From contig CAVVJF010000009.1 of NCBI GenBank assembly GCA_963748485.1, positions 310,001 through 374,000 of the forward strand: a DNA stretch of 64,000 nt. The letters run 5' to 3'. The position numbers and the translations under genes are program-made. The notes under the pieces are model-generated. The model searched no databases. It was not told the origin of the DNA and saw only the letters and a program-made list of their open reading frames with translations. This document shows, in pieces, positions 25,576 through 34,202 of the stretch. Source of the DNA: DASRWT01 sp963748485. Lineage in GTDB: Bacteria; Methylomirabilota; Methylomirabilia; Rokubacteriales; CSP1-6. Within the stretch, counting starts at the first letter, position 1; each line of letters begins with the position of its first letter.

Positions 25576-26934
25576 CTAGCGCCCCGAGGCGGGCGGCGCC
25601 GCGAGGGGAGATTCCCAAGCCGCCCGGATACGGAACTGTTCCTTGCCCGAGAGCTGGGTCACGGGCGACGTGAACTCGACACGCTCGAGCCAGCGCGAGG
25701 CTTCCAGCAGGGGGATGAGCTGGCTCGCCGCTTCGGCTTGCCCGATCATCTCCACGCCTTCCTGATCCATGTTCAACGCCTGGAGCCATGCGGTCGCGGG
25801 CAGGGCCTCGGTGAGGTCGCTCAGGATCGACAGCGCCGGGAGGCTCCCACGCCGAACGGAATCGAGCCCGGCCAGCACGTGCCGGCTCCGGTCTCGCTCC
25901 GCGGCCAGGGCATCGACCGCCTTCGCCTGAGGGTCGAGCCGGCGGATCTCCTCGGTCACGCGACCCAGGTAGCGCTCGGAGACCGCGACATGGGTGAACG
26001 CGAACGTCACGCCGAGCAACGCGGTGGCGAGCGCGATTCCGGCCGTCATGAGGTGGGCTCGCGACAGGGTCCAGGGCCGCAACGGCGCCGGCAGCAAGTC
26101 GAACGCGGCGCGACGAGGCCGGAGTGCCACCGCCAGCGCGAGAAGGCTTGCGCCGCGGCCTTCCTCCGGCAATGCGGCGACCAGCGCGCCGCGGCGGGCA
26201 TCGTAGGGCGGCGTGGAGACCGGCACATCGAGGCAGCGCGCCAGCTCGGGATCCGAGATCAACGCCTGGGCGTCGTCACCCGACGCCCACACGACCTCGC
26301 ACCGGCCCCACCCGGCCAAGGAGAGAGTCCGCTCGATCTCCCTCGTGAGGCCCTCGGCATCGGCCGCGGCCACCGAGCGGCTCATCAGCAGCGTTCGCCC
26401 GACGAGCAGTAGCAGATCGGTGCGGGGGCCGTGGCGATGGGCCCAGATGGCACGGCGGGCAGCGAGACCCTGGGCCAAGAGGGCCGGGAGCTCGTGGCTG
26501 GCTATCGTAATGGCGGCGGGCCGCCGCTTCGCGCCGGCGAGCAAGCCGAGAGGTCGTTCGAGCGAGCGCCGCCCGCACGCCGCCGCGAGAACCCGCCGGG
26601 CCTCATTGACGCCGCTCGGCAGCTCCACCCAGCTGAAGCACACCTCGTCGGCGGCGAAGGGCAGATGCCGCTCCAGCTCGAACCCCACCATCTGACCGAG
26701 ATCACCACCGCTGCCTCGCGGCAATTCGAGCCCCTTCACCACCACGGCACGGCGATCGAGACCGATGCCAATGCGCGGGGCACGGAGCCTCCGAGCGCGG
26801 AGCTCGGCATCGAGCGCGGCGGCCGGATCCTCCACGCCCTCCACGATGAAGTGCGTCAGCTGAGCGCGGCCCCCGAGGGCCACCACCGCGAGCCGGCTGT
26901 CCTCGAGGAAGAGTCCGGTGGAGTCGGGGAGCAT
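25576..26934 (-). CDS. gspL: Type II secretion system protein GspL (PilM-PilN-like)
   Basis: A 452-residue assembly-platform protein. The N-terminal half is an actin-like PilM/GspL cytoplasmic domain ('IGIGLDRRAVVVKGLELPRG', 'FELERHLPFAADEVCFSWVE'); a transmembrane helix follows at about 305-330 ('LMTAGIALATALLGVTFAF'), then a periplasmic PilN-like domain ('ALPATAWLQALNMDQEGVEM'). GspL recruits the GspE ATPase to the membrane. The start was set at ATG 26934, which overlaps the gspK stop (TGATG); seven further codons upstream exist but break the coupling. The gene is intact although the two genes after it are frameshifted. Confidence 0.85.
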   Translation of the reverse strand: MLPDSTGLFLEDSRLAVVALGGRAQLTHFIVEGVEDPAAALDAELRARRLRAPRIGIGLDRRAVVVKGLELPRGSGGDLGQMVGFELERHLPFAADEVCFSWVELPSGVNEARRVLAAACGRRSLERPLGLLAGAKRRPAAITIASHELPALLAQGLAARRAIWAHRHGPRTDLLLLVGRTLLMSRSVAAADAEGLTREIERTLSLAGWGRCEVVWASGDDAQALISDPELARCLDVPVSTPPYDARRGALVAALPEEGRGASLLALAVALRPRRAAFDLLPAPLRPWTLSRAHLMTAGIALATALLGVTFAFTHVAVSERYLGRVTEEIRRLDPQAKAVDALAAERDRSRHVLAGLDSVRRGSLPALSILSDLTEALPATAWLQALNMDQEGVEMIGQAEAASQLIPLLEASRWLERVEFTSPVTQLSGKEQFRIRAAWESPLAAPPASGR

Positions 26935-27875
26935 CAATCGGTTTCCGGACGCCACAAGCGAATCGTCACGCCCAGCGTTTCGGTTCGTCCTCCACGCTGA
27001 ACGATGGCGAGCACACGACTGGGTGGCGAGCCGGGGACGCGGCCCTCGGCCTCGATCCGGAAGGTCGCGGTTCCCACCGCGAGGCCGCGGCCGGCGAAGC
27101 GGCCCGGCACGGTGAGGTAGGGGGTGCGTATCCGTGTCGCCTGGACCTCGGAGACCTCGGCGTCGGCGAAGCCGAGCGCCTTGAGAACAGGCGCGGACGC
27201 GGTGTTTAGGTTGACGCCGCCGAGCGAGAGGGTCGTCACCAGCGCGCCGAGACCCGGACGCTCGGCGGTTCCCGCATAAAGCTCGGCGCTCATGCCGTGG
27301 ATCTGCCGCAATTCCGCCGTGTCCTGGAGATTTCCGTTTCGCGTACGATACGGCAAAGGCAGCCGGAGATAGGTGTCCGCACTCTCGGCGCCGTTGAGCC
27401 GGCGAAGCTCGTCGCGATCTCTCCAGTCCTGGATCGAGTCATTGATGATGTCGCGCTGAGCTCGCTCCACCCCCATGGCGGCGAGCAGGCGATCCAGCCG
27501 GGCGGGGGGGCTCAGGTTGATGTCGAGGCGCGCAGCCTCGTCGGTGATGCGGTAGGAGAATTCGCCCCGCCCCAAAGGCACCCGGCTGCGCGGCAGGCTC
27601 GGCAGGCGCTCGGGCTGGCTTTGGCCCGGGAGCGCGCGGTAGAGGACCAGCTGGCCGGCCTCCCCCAGCGCCACGATCTGGGGGTGGCTCAGAATCTCCC
27701 GGATCGCCTGCTGGACGCCGGCCTCGGCGAGGTGCTCGGCGAGCACGCTGTCACGATACGAGCGGGCCATCGACGCCTCGAGGCGCATCGAGAAGACGAA
27801 CTCGGTCACCACGAGGACGAGCAGTGCCAAGGCCAGCATGACCGAGATCAGGACGAAGCCGCGTTCCGTCTTCAT
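26934..27875 (-). CDS. gspK: Type II secretion minor pseudopilin GspK
   Basis: A 313-residue pseudopilin placed at the tip of the T2SS pseudopilus. The N-terminus MKTERGFVLISVMLALALLV carries a prepilin-peptidase site after Gly6 with Phe at +1; the usual Glu5 is absent, as known for GspK. The large alpha-helical domain is recognisable from 'DEAARLDINLSPPARLDRLL', 'IQDWRDRDELRRLNGAE' and 'VNLNTASAPVLKALGF' (a helix-hairpin-helix-like GspK motif). The ATG at 27875 overlaps the gspJ stop as ATGA; 40 upstream codons in frame lie inside gspJ and are rejected. Confidence 0.93.
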   Translation of the reverse strand: MKTERGFVLISVMLALALLVLVVTEFVFSMRLEASMARSYRDSVLAEHLAEAGVQQAIREILSHPQIVALGEAGQLVLYRALPGQSQPERLPSLPRSRVPLGRGEFSYRITDEAARLDINLSPPARLDRLLAAMGVERAQRDIINDSIQDWRDRDELRRLNGAESADTYLRLPLPYRTRNGNLQDTAELRQIHGMSAELYAGTAERPGLGALVTTLSLGGVNLNTASAPVLKALGFADAEVSEVQATRIRTPYLTVPGRFAGRGLAVGTATFRIEAEGRVPGSPPSRVLAIVQRGGRTETLGVTIRLWRPETD

Positions 27876-28480
27876 GGCGTCAGTGCCCGGAGAGGGACGA
27901 CGAGCCGAGAGTGCTCGACGAGGCGATTCCCGACGGCCGTCGCCAGCACGATCTCCACGGCCCGGGGCAAGCTGCGTTCCTTTGCCACCTCCCATCGCTC
28001 ACTCCAGGCGTCGGGCTTCTCACCGAGGTAGCGAAAGCGCACGGCGGTCACCGTGGGATCCACGACGATCGCTGCCACCCGGTCGAGGGGTCCCACGTTG
28101 GGAAGGGCGAGCTGGCGCACTGCGAGCCCCTGCGCGTCCCGGGACACGCTCATCACCGTGAACGCGATCGGTATCGGGGCCGGGATAGGCGGGGCGACGG
28201 TGACGAAGGTCAATCGATCGGGCGTGCCGTCGAAGATGATCCCCGCCGGCGCGCCCTCGACCAGTGCGCCGTTGTAGGGGTAGGCCCCCGCCACCGCCCG
28301 AGCGAACATCTGCTCGAGGCTGCGACTCGAATCGAGGGCCATTGCCCGGGCTTCCCCTCGCCCCCACGCGGCCAGCCCGGCCCGGACCGCTCCGAACATG
28401 ACGACGAGCAGAGCCGCCCCGATGCTGAGGGCCAGCAGCAGCTCGATCAGGGTGAAGCCGCCATCGTGCCGGCGCATCAT
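27872..28480 (-). CDS. gspJ: Type II secretion minor pseudopilin GspJ
   Basis: A 202-residue minor pseudopilin. After MMRRHDG the cleavage/methylation motif GFTLIELLLALSIGAALLVV is typical, with Glu5 present. The body has 'DSSRSLEQMFARAVAGAYPY' and a beta-rich C-terminal domain ending 'EHSRLVVPLRALTP'. GspJ forms the tip complex with GspI and GspK. The start ATG at 28480 overlaps the gspI TGA (ATGA); the longer frame to 28672 runs antisense-like through gspI and is rejected. Confidence 0.92.
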   Translation of the reverse strand: MMRRHDGGFTLIELLLALSIGAALLVVMFGAVRAGLAAWGRGEARAMALDSSRSLEQMFARAVAGAYPYNGALVEGAPAGIIFDGTPDRLTFVTVAPPIPAPIPIAFTVMSVSRDAQGLAVRQLALPNVGPLDRVAAIVVDPTVTAVRFRYLGEKPDAWSERWEVAKERSLPRAVEIVLATAVGNRLVEHSRLVVPLRALTP

Positions 28481-28884
28481 CGCCTGCTGCGCCTGGTCGT
28501 CGACTCTTCGGATCCGTCGGATGGCTCGACGACCGTCCGCAGGCTCGTCAGCTCCAGCGTCCGCTTGGGCCCCCACCCCACCGCGACCGACACGGCATAC
28601 AGGCGAGGTCGCGGTCCGGCAGCGGCCGTCAACTCCTCGGGCACGGACACCACCGAGACCCGACGCTCCCAACGCAGCGGGCCCTCCTGCCCCCTCTCTA
28701 TGCCTTCCTGGTCTGGCTCGACGACGCGCGCGAGGTGGTCGGCCAGGCGGACAGCTCCCTGGTAATCCTCCGAGAGGCGGAGCAGGCGCAGCCCCTGGGC
28801 GGATAGTTGCACCATGGCGACGAGGGCGAGCGCCAGAATGGTCATGGCAACCAGCACCTCGAGCAATGTGAATCCGCGGCTCAC
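28477..28884 (-). CDS. gspI: Type II secretion minor pseudopilin GspI
   Basis: A 135-residue minor pseudopilin with a very short leader: MSRGFTLLEVLVAMTILALA, cleaved after Gly4, Glu5 retained. GspI nucleates the pseudopilus tip with GspJ and GspK. The C-terminal part is beta-rich ('RRVSVVSVPEELTAAAG', 'AVGWGPKRTLELTSLRTVVE'). The gene overlaps both gspH (start ATGA) and gspJ (stop ATGA), so translation of gspH-I-J-K appears tightly coupled. Confidence 0.92.
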   Translation of the reverse strand: MSRGFTLLEVLVAMTILALALVAMVQLSAQGLRLLRLSEDYQGAVRLADHLARVVEPDQEGIERGQEGPLRWERRVSVVSVPEELTAAAGPRPRLYAVSVAVGWGPKRTLELTSLRTVVEPSDGSEESTTRRSRR

Positions 28885-29351
28885 GAGTCGGCCCGCCTGG
28901 TGCTCACACGCCCGGTCAGCGGATCCACCGTGATGACGTACGCCCGCGACCCCGCCGCCTCGACGCGGAACACCCCACCGCTCGATCGGCCCTGCGGCAG
29001 GAAGGTGATCGGCTGCAGGATGCGGCCGTGCGCGGGGGCGACATGCAACAGAGATGACAGTTGCCGGCGCGTCTCGCCGCCGTCGATCGACTTCCCGCCC
29101 GCGCGGCGAACGAGCAGCGCACCCCTCGCCGCGTCGACGGTCACCTCGTGGGCCTGACCGCGGGTGATCGCCTGCTCGCGGGCCCAGCGCAGGAACGACG
29201 CGACGCCCGCCACCTCCGTACGCACCCTCAGCCCGTCGACGGCGCGGCCCACCGCCGGAGCCGCCACCATGCTGGCCGCGGCAAGCACGGCCATGACCAG
29301 CACGAGCTCGATCAGCGTGTAGCCGCGGGTTCGTGTCACCTCGAGTCCCAT
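28881..29351 (-). CDS. gspH: Type II secretion pseudopilin GspH
   Basis: A 156-residue pseudopilin beginning MGLEVTRTRGYTLIELVLVM. The peptidase site after Gly10 is followed by Tyr instead of the more common Phe, with Glu5 kept. The globular part contains 'VAGVASFLRWAREQAITRGQ', a characteristic GspH/FimT helix, and beta strands 'AHEVTVDAARGALLVRR'. It overlaps the 3' end of gspG by 16 nt and the start of gspI by 4 nt. GspH connects the major pseudopilin shaft to the tip complex. Confidence 0.92.
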   Translation of the reverse strand: MGLEVTRTRGYTLIELVLVMAVLAAASMVAAPAVGRAVDGLRVRTEVAGVASFLRWAREQAITRGQAHEVTVDAARGALLVRRAGGKSIDGGETRRQLSSLLHVAPAHGRILQPITFLPQGRSSGGVFRVEAAGSRAYVITVDPLTGRVSTRRADS

Positions 29352-29788
29352 GACGTCACGTCGACGTTCTCACCCTCACCGCCCGGGGCTCCGTCGGCTC
29401 CGTAACTCCAGAGGTCGTAGTCGCCGCGGTCGCCGGGGCAACACTTGTACTGATACGGCTTGCCCCATGGATCGAGCGGCACGGCATTCTTCTTGAGATA
29501 GGGCCCATTCCAGTTGGGCACGTTGGAACTCTGGACGAGCGCCGAAAGGCCCACGCCGGCGGGCGGATACGCCCCCACGTCGAGCCGGTACTGATCGAGC
29601 GCCGCTCCCAACAGCTCGATCTGCGCCTTGGCCGTCGCTTGCTTGCTCTGCCCGACGCGGCCGAAGAGACGCGGTCCGACCAGGCCGGCCAGAAGCCCCA
29701 GGATGATGATGACGACCAGGAGCTCGACCAGCGTGAATCCCCGCTGATCGTGGGCCACCGCGGCGCGCCGAATAGACCGTGACGTCAT
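29336..29788 (-). CDS. gspG: Type II secretion major pseudopilin GspG
   Basis: A 150-residue major pseudopilin: leader MTSRSIRRAAVAHDQRG, then FTLVELLVVIIILGLLAGLV. The GspG core follows with 'QIELLGAALDQYRLDVGAYP', 'NGPYLKKNAVPLDPWGKPY' and 'DYDLWSYGADGAPGGEGENV'; the Asp-rich C-terminal loop is the calcium-binding site in characterised GspG. A Cys-Cys pair (YKCCPGDRG) in the loop is unusual for GspG and could form a disulfide or be a local peculiarity. It polymerises into the pseudopilus piston. It lies 22 nt after gspF. Confidence 0.95.
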   Translation of the reverse strand: MTSRSIRRAAVAHDQRGFTLVELLVVIIILGLLAGLVGPRLFGRVGQSKQATAKAQIELLGAALDQYRLDVGAYPPAGVGLSALVQSSNVPNWNGPYLKKNAVPLDPWGKPYQYKCCPGDRGDYDLWSYGADGAPGGEGENVDVTSWDSR

Positions 29789-29810
29789 GGAGCCTCGTGA
29801 TCTGCCGCGC

Positions 29811-31034
29811 CTACATCGGCAGGTCGGCGACCGACAGGATCGCCAAGAGCATGGCCACGACGATAAAGCCCACCAGCAGCCCCATCACCAGGATGACGCA
29901 GGGTTCGGTAAGGGCGATCAGCCGCTTGAGCACTTTCCGGCTGTCCGCCTCGTAGGTCGCCGCGATGCGGAGGAGCGTCTCTTCGAGCCGGCCCGTCTCC
30001 TCCCCCACCCGGACCATGTGGAACACGAGAGGCGGGAAGACGGCCGCATCCGCGATTGGCTGCGCCAGACCGGCACCGCGTCGAACTCCATCGCTCAGGC
30101 TCTCCGCGGCGCGCGCCAGCGCGCGGTTCGCCAGCAGCTCGGTCACCACGCCGAGGGCACTCACGAGCGCGACTCCGCCCCGAAGCAGCGTCCCCAGGAT
30201 GCGGGCGAAGCGCGCCACCTCGATCTTCACGATGAGCTCGCCGACGATGGGGAGCCGGAGGAGCATCCGGTCTGCCCGGAGGCGGCCCGCCGCCGTCGCC
30301 AGCGCCGACCGCATCACCACGAGGACGGCGAGGCCGGCGAGGCCGAGCAGCCATCCGTACTGCTGAATCGTATCGCTCACGCGAAGGAGGATGAGCGTGG
30401 GGAGCGGCAGGGTTGCGTCGAGGTCACTGAAGATGGCGGCGAAGCGCGGCACGACGAACGCCAAGAGAAAAATCACCGCCGCCGCGCCCACGCCGGCCAG
30501 CAGCGCGGGGTAGATCAGCGCCGAGACAATCGCGTCACGGAACTCCTGGGATTCCTCGAGAAACTCGGCCAGCCGTCGAAGGGTGGCCTCGAGCGCGCCC
30601 CCTTTTTCCCCCGCCCGCACCATGTTGACGTAGAGGCGGGAGAACGGCCGCGGATGATGCTTGGCGAGGGCATCCGCCAACGAGGAGCCGCCGCGCACGC
30701 TCTGGAGCACATCGCCGACGATCACGCGAAGGCGGACGTTTGGCGCCAGCTCGCCCTGGATGGCCAGCGCGCGGTCGAGCGGCATGCCGGCCTCGAGCAG
30801 CGTGGCCAGCTGCTGGGTGAAGGCCAAGATGTCGCGGCGGGCGATCCGCCCGACGCCTCGCTCCGGCCACGCGAAACCGAGGACGCGACGACGCCCTCCC
30901 TGGGGGACGATCGTGATCGGGTAGTAGGCATCGCGCTGCAGCCGATCGACCACGGCTCGCGTGTCGGGGGCTTCCATGACGCCATCGATGGCCTGTCCGC
31001 TCCGGTCCCTTGCCCGGTACGTGAAGATCGCCAC
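29811..31034 (-). CDS. gspF: Type II secretion inner-membrane platform protein GspF
   Basis: A 407-residue polytopic platform protein, normal length for GspF/PilC. It opens MAIFTYRARDRSGQAIDGVM and has two T2SSF domains (about 70-195 and 270-395), seen as 'DILAFTQQLATLLEAGMPLD' and 'VARFARILGTLLRGGVALVS', with transmembrane segments around 170-190, 220-240 and 375-400. It couples GspE rotation to pseudopilin insertion. It starts 1 nt after the gspE stop, so the two are cotranslated. Confidence 0.95.
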   Translation of the reverse strand: MAIFTYRARDRSGQAIDGVMEAPDTRAVVDRLQRDAYYPITIVPQGGRRRVLGFAWPERGVGRIARRDILAFTQQLATLLEAGMPLDRALAIQGELAPNVRLRVIVGDVLQSVRGGSSLADALAKHHPRPFSRLYVNMVRAGEKGGALEATLRRLAEFLEESQEFRDAIVSALIYPALLAGVGAAAVIFLLAFVVPRFAAIFSDLDATLPLPTLILLRVSDTIQQYGWLLGLAGLAVLVVMRSALATAAGRLRADRMLLRLPIVGELIVKIEVARFARILGTLLRGGVALVSALGVVTELLANRALARAAESLSDGVRRGAGLAQPIADAAVFPPLVFHMVRVGEETGRLEETLLRIAATYEADSRKVLKRLIALTEPCVILVMGLLVGFIVVAMLLAILSVADLPM

Positions 31035-31035
31035 G

Positions 31036-32739
31036 CTAGGGGTCTTCCTCCGTGACCCGCAAGATCTCCGCCACCGTCGTCACGCCCGCGCAGGCCTTGG
31101 CCCAGCCGTCCTCTCGCAACGTGACCATCCCGTGCGCGACCGCCTCCCGGCGGATCTCGCCGGCCGGCGCCCTCCGCACGATCAGGCTGCGAATGGACTC
31201 GGTGATCCGGAGCAGCTCGTAGATCGCGCTGCGGCCGCGGTAGCCGGTCCCCCGGCACTCGTCGCATCCCTTCCCGTGGAAAAGCTCCTCGGTTCCGGTG
31301 CTGGCGATCCCGAGCGCGGCGAACTCGGCGGTTTCGGCGGCCTTGGGCACGCGGCACCCTTGACAGATCCTCCGGACCAGCCGCTGGGCGAGCACGCCGT
31401 TCAGAACCGAGGAAAACAGGTACGGCTCACACCCCATGTCCTGGAGTCGCGTGATCGCGCTGGGTGCGTCGTTGGTATGCAGGGTCGAGAACACGAGATG
31501 TCCGGTGAGCGCCGCCTGGATCGCGATCTCCGCCGTCTCGAGATCTCGGATCTCGCCCACCATGATCACATCGGGATCCTGGCGCACGATGTGACGGAGC
31601 CCGGCGGCGAAGTTGAGCCCGATCTTGGGTCTCACCGGGATCTGGTTCACGCGCTTGAGCTGGTACTCCACCGGGTCCTCGACCGTTATGATCTTGAGGT
31701 CGGGGCGGTTGATCTTGTCGAGCGCCGCGTACAGCGTGGTCGTCTTCCCAGAGCCGGTGGGACCGGTGACGAGCAGCATGCCGTGTGGACGTCGGATCAG
31801 CCCTTCGAACGTCTCCGCCGTGCCGCGGGAGAAGCCCAGGCGATCGAAGGACAGGAAGACCGAGGAGCGGTCGAGCAGCCGCATCACGATGGACTCGCCG
31901 TGGACGGTCGGGACGGTGGAGACGCGGATGTCCACCCGCCGGCCGTGGGCAGTGACCCGGATGCGTCCGTCCTGAGGCAGGCGACGCTCAGCGATGTTCA
32001 TCTCTGCCATGATCTTGATGCGCGAGGTGAGCGCGGCGCGGAGCCGCCGGGGCGGAGACTCCTGATCGTACAGTAGCCCGTCGATGCGGTAGCGGACGAG
32101 CAAGCTATCGTCGAACGGCTCGATGTGGATGTCGGAGGCTTCGGCCGCTAGCGCCCCATCGATCAGGATATTCACCAGGCGCACGACGGGCGGCTCGAAC
32201 GCCATGTCCCGCAGGTGATTGACGTCTTCATCGAGCTCGCCATCGCGCTCGCCGCCGGAAGGCCCCATGCCCTCGACGATCTTCTGCAGCGCGGTATTCG
32301 CTCCGTATGCCCGTTCGATGGCGCCCAGGATCGCCGAGGCCGGAGCGACATACAGTTTGACCGTCAAGCCGAGGCTTTGCTCTAGGTCGTCCGACAGAAG
32401 AGGATTGGTCGGCTCCGCGGTCGCCACCGAGAGGACCGAGCCCTCCAGGGAGATCGGGCAGGCGAGATTCTGGCGCAGGTACTTGGACGAGAGGTCTTTG
32501 AGCGCCGGAGGGTTCGACGGTAACTCGTCGGCCAAGAGGAAGGGCAGCCCCAGCTGCTCCGCCACGGCGCGCAACACATCGGTGTCGGTTACGGCGCCCT
32601 GGGTGATCAAGATCTCCCCGAGACGCAGTCGTTCTTGCCCCGCTTTCGCGAGCGCCTGCGCCAAGGTCTCCTGGGAGATAACGTCAATCCCCACGAGAAT
32701 TTGTCCAAGGGGGCGTCGTTTGGGAAGCGCGCTTTGCAA
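31036..32739 (-). CDS. gspE: Type II secretion ATPase GspE
   Basis: A 567-residue AAA+-like hexameric ATPase that drives pseudopilus assembly. An N-terminal MshEN domain (about 8-160) precedes the catalytic half with Walker A GPTGSGKTTT, Asp box 'IKIMAEMNIAERRLPQDGRI', Walker B 'DPDVIMVGEIRDLETAEIA' and 'GHLVFSTLHTNDAPSAITRL'. The zinc-binding tetracysteine module CxxC...CxxC (ICQGC, CDECRGTGYRGR) is complete. The start is TTG at 32739, supported because MshEN homology ('RRPLGQILVGIDVISQETLA') begins immediately after; the predicted promoter leaves almost no leader. This is the first gene of the gsp operon; a gspD secretin gene is not in the window. Confidence 0.95.
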   Translation of the reverse strand: MQSALPKRRPLGQILVGIDVISQETLAQALAKAGQERLRLGEILITQGAVTDTDVLRAVAEQLGLPFLLADELPSNPPALKDLSSKYLRQNLACPISLEGSVLSVATAEPTNPLLSDDLEQSLGLTVKLYVAPASAILGAIERAYGANTALQKIVEGMGPSGGERDGELDEDVNHLRDMAFEPPVVRLVNILIDGALAAEASDIHIEPFDDSLLVRYRIDGLLYDQESPPRRLRAALTSRIKIMAEMNIAERRLPQDGRIRVTAHGRRVDIRVSTVPTVHGESIVMRLLDRSSVFLSFDRLGFSRGTAETFEGLIRRPHGMLLVTGPTGSGKTTTLYAALDKINRPDLKIITVEDPVEYQLKRVNQIPVRPKIGLNFAAGLRHIVRQDPDVIMVGEIRDLETAEIAIQAALTGHLVFSTLHTNDAPSAITRLQDMGCEPYLFSSVLNGVLAQRLVRRICQGCRVPKAAETAEFAALGIASTGTEELFHGKGCDECRGTGYRGRSAIYELLRITESIRSLIVRRAPAGEIRREAVAHGMVTLREDGWAKACAGVTTVAEILRVTEEDP

Positions 32740-32748
32740 GGTCCCCGG

Positions 32749-32777
32749 ATTATGGTGCCCTTTGACAGCGACGTCAA
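32749..32777 (-). promoter_or_regulatory. Sigma-70-type promoter of the gsp operon
   Basis: On the minus strand TTGACG (32777-32772) and CATAAT (32754-32749) are 17 nt apart, each 5 of 6 to consensus. It lies in the 47-bp gap between the NYN gene stop and the gspE start, so gspE-C has its own promoter. Transcription would start about 32742, only ~3 nt before the TTG codon. Confidence 0.6.
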
Positions 32778-32786
32778 TCGCCTGGG

Positions 32787-34067
32787 TTACGAACTTTCGT
32801 CCCGTACCCCCGACGCTTCGGGCTCGACCCCTCCAGGAACGGACACGCCCCCCCCTGGCCCGCCCCGTCCGCGGCGCCCGCGGCGTCGACGGCCCCCGCG
32901 ACGGCGGCGACGTCCCTGGCCAGCCTGGCCCGACGGGACGGCGGCGGTGGGCTCCGCCTCGTTGCCCGGCCCCGGCCCGTCGCTCTCGACCTCATCGCCT
33001 TCGTCCTCGCGGGCGCCGGCAAAGGCATCGAAGTTCGACGCGATGACCTCCGGCATGCCGGCGAGCTGGGAGACGCCGCGCACCGGGGGCGACTCCGCCA
33101 CGGGCGCCTCCGCCGGCTGCGCCCGCTCGGCCCCGCCGGATTCGAGCAGGCGCACGATGCCGGTGCGCGTGACCTCGATGCCCTTGAGGTTGCGGAGCCG
33201 CGTGATGAGCCGCGGCGAGCCCGGCGGCCGGCGGAAGCCCTTGGACTTGAGCGCGTTCGACAGGGCGTCGAGCGTCACTCCTATCGGCGAGGTCTGAAGC
33301 AGCTCGTCCACTACCGCGCGGATCTGCTCCGCGGGCGCGGTGTGCGCGCCGGCCGGGGCGGCGGCGTGGTGCGCGGGCGCATGATGCGCGGCCGGGCGAT
33401 GCGCCGGGGCCGGCGCCGCGGCGGGACGGAGGTCGGGGCGCCCTTCGACGCGCCCACCCCGACCGCGCCGGCCACGCCCGCGCCCGCGGCCCCGGCCGCC
33501 GCGCGCTCCGCGTGACTCCTCGCGCGGTGCCGCGGCGGTGGGCAGCAGCCCCATGCCGGCGAGCGCGCGAAAGGACAGGCGGTGGAAGGTGACGCCGAGC
33601 CCGGCCGCCACGTCGCCCACCGCGTCGAAGGCCTGATCGTCGGTGATGATCTCGACGACATCGCCCGGCCGCGCGGCGGCGAGCCACACGCCTGCGGCCA
33701 CCGCGATGCGGAGATCGCTCCAGTCCTTCACGCCGGTCGAGGGTGCGCTGTGCACGAGCTGGGCCCCGCGCTGGGCGAGCAAGCGCGCGGTCTCGCCGCT
33801 CGCCACCTTCCAGTTTCCCATCGCTACCAGATCGGTGAGACGCGATCCGCGGTCGATCTGGAGATGGTCGAGGACGGCGGCCACGTGCTCCGGGCGGCTC
33901 GAGTTCTCCACGTCGAAGAAGATCCCGCGCCGGGCCGAGGGCAGCGGACGCGCAGGCTCGGCGGCGGGCATGCGACTGGCGAAGACACGCTCGGGCTGCG
34001 AGACCACGATGGGCTCCGGCGCGGCAGCGGGGGGCGGGACCAGCACCTCGGCGGAAACGGCCGGCAC
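32787..34067 (-). CDS. NYN-domain ribonuclease-like protein with OST-HTH/LOTUS domain and RG-rich segments
   Basis: A 426-residue predicted RNA-acting protein. Residues about 46-175 are a PIN-like NYN domain with the acidic catalytic set: Asp52 and Asn55 in FFDVENSS, Asp in VKDWSDLRIAV, and the ITDDQAFD strand. A Gly/Arg-rich linker (about 185-210, GRGRGRGRRGRGGR) leads to an OST-HTH/LOTUS winged helix (about 245-315: 'IRAVVDELLQTSPIGVTLDA', 'LITRLRNLKGIEVTRTGIVR'). A second RG-rich tail (RRRRRGGRRRRGRRGRGG) follows. NYN proteins are nucleases and LOTUS/RGG segments bind RNA, so RNA decay or silencing is likely. The start is GTG 34067; no earlier start exists in frame before an upstream stop. 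It is followed by gspE on the same strand. Confidence 0.85.
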   Translation of the reverse strand: MPAVSAEVLVPPPAAAPEPIVVSQPERVFASRMPAAEPARPLPSARRGIFFDVENSSRPEHVAAVLDHLQIDRGSRLTDLVAMGNWKVASGETARLLAQRGAQLVHSAPSTGVKDWSDLRIAVAAGVWLAAARPGDVVEIITDDQAFDAVGDVAAGLGVTFHRLSFRALAGMGLLPTAAAPREESRGARGGRGRGRGRGRRGRGGRVEGRPDLRPAAAPAPAHRPAAHHAPAHHAAAPAGAHTAPAEQIRAVVDELLQTSPIGVTLDALSNALKSKGFRRPPGSPRLITRLRNLKGIEVTRTGIVRLLESGGAERAQPAEAPVAESPPVRGVSQLAGMPEVIASNFDAFAGAREDEGDEVESDGPGPGNEAEPTAAVPSGQAGQGRRRRRGGRRRRGRRGRGGPGGGVSVPGGVEPEASGVRDESS

Positions 34068-34202
34068 GCGCGCGGAGGACGCTTGGAAGAGCTGCTGCGA
34101 GTGGCCTTCCCCGCGCGGGCCGGCCCCTTGCGGCGGGGGGCAGGACGTCGGGCCTTGGCCGCGCTCAAAACGGTTGAACCGAAATTGTCATCATAGACCG
34201 GG

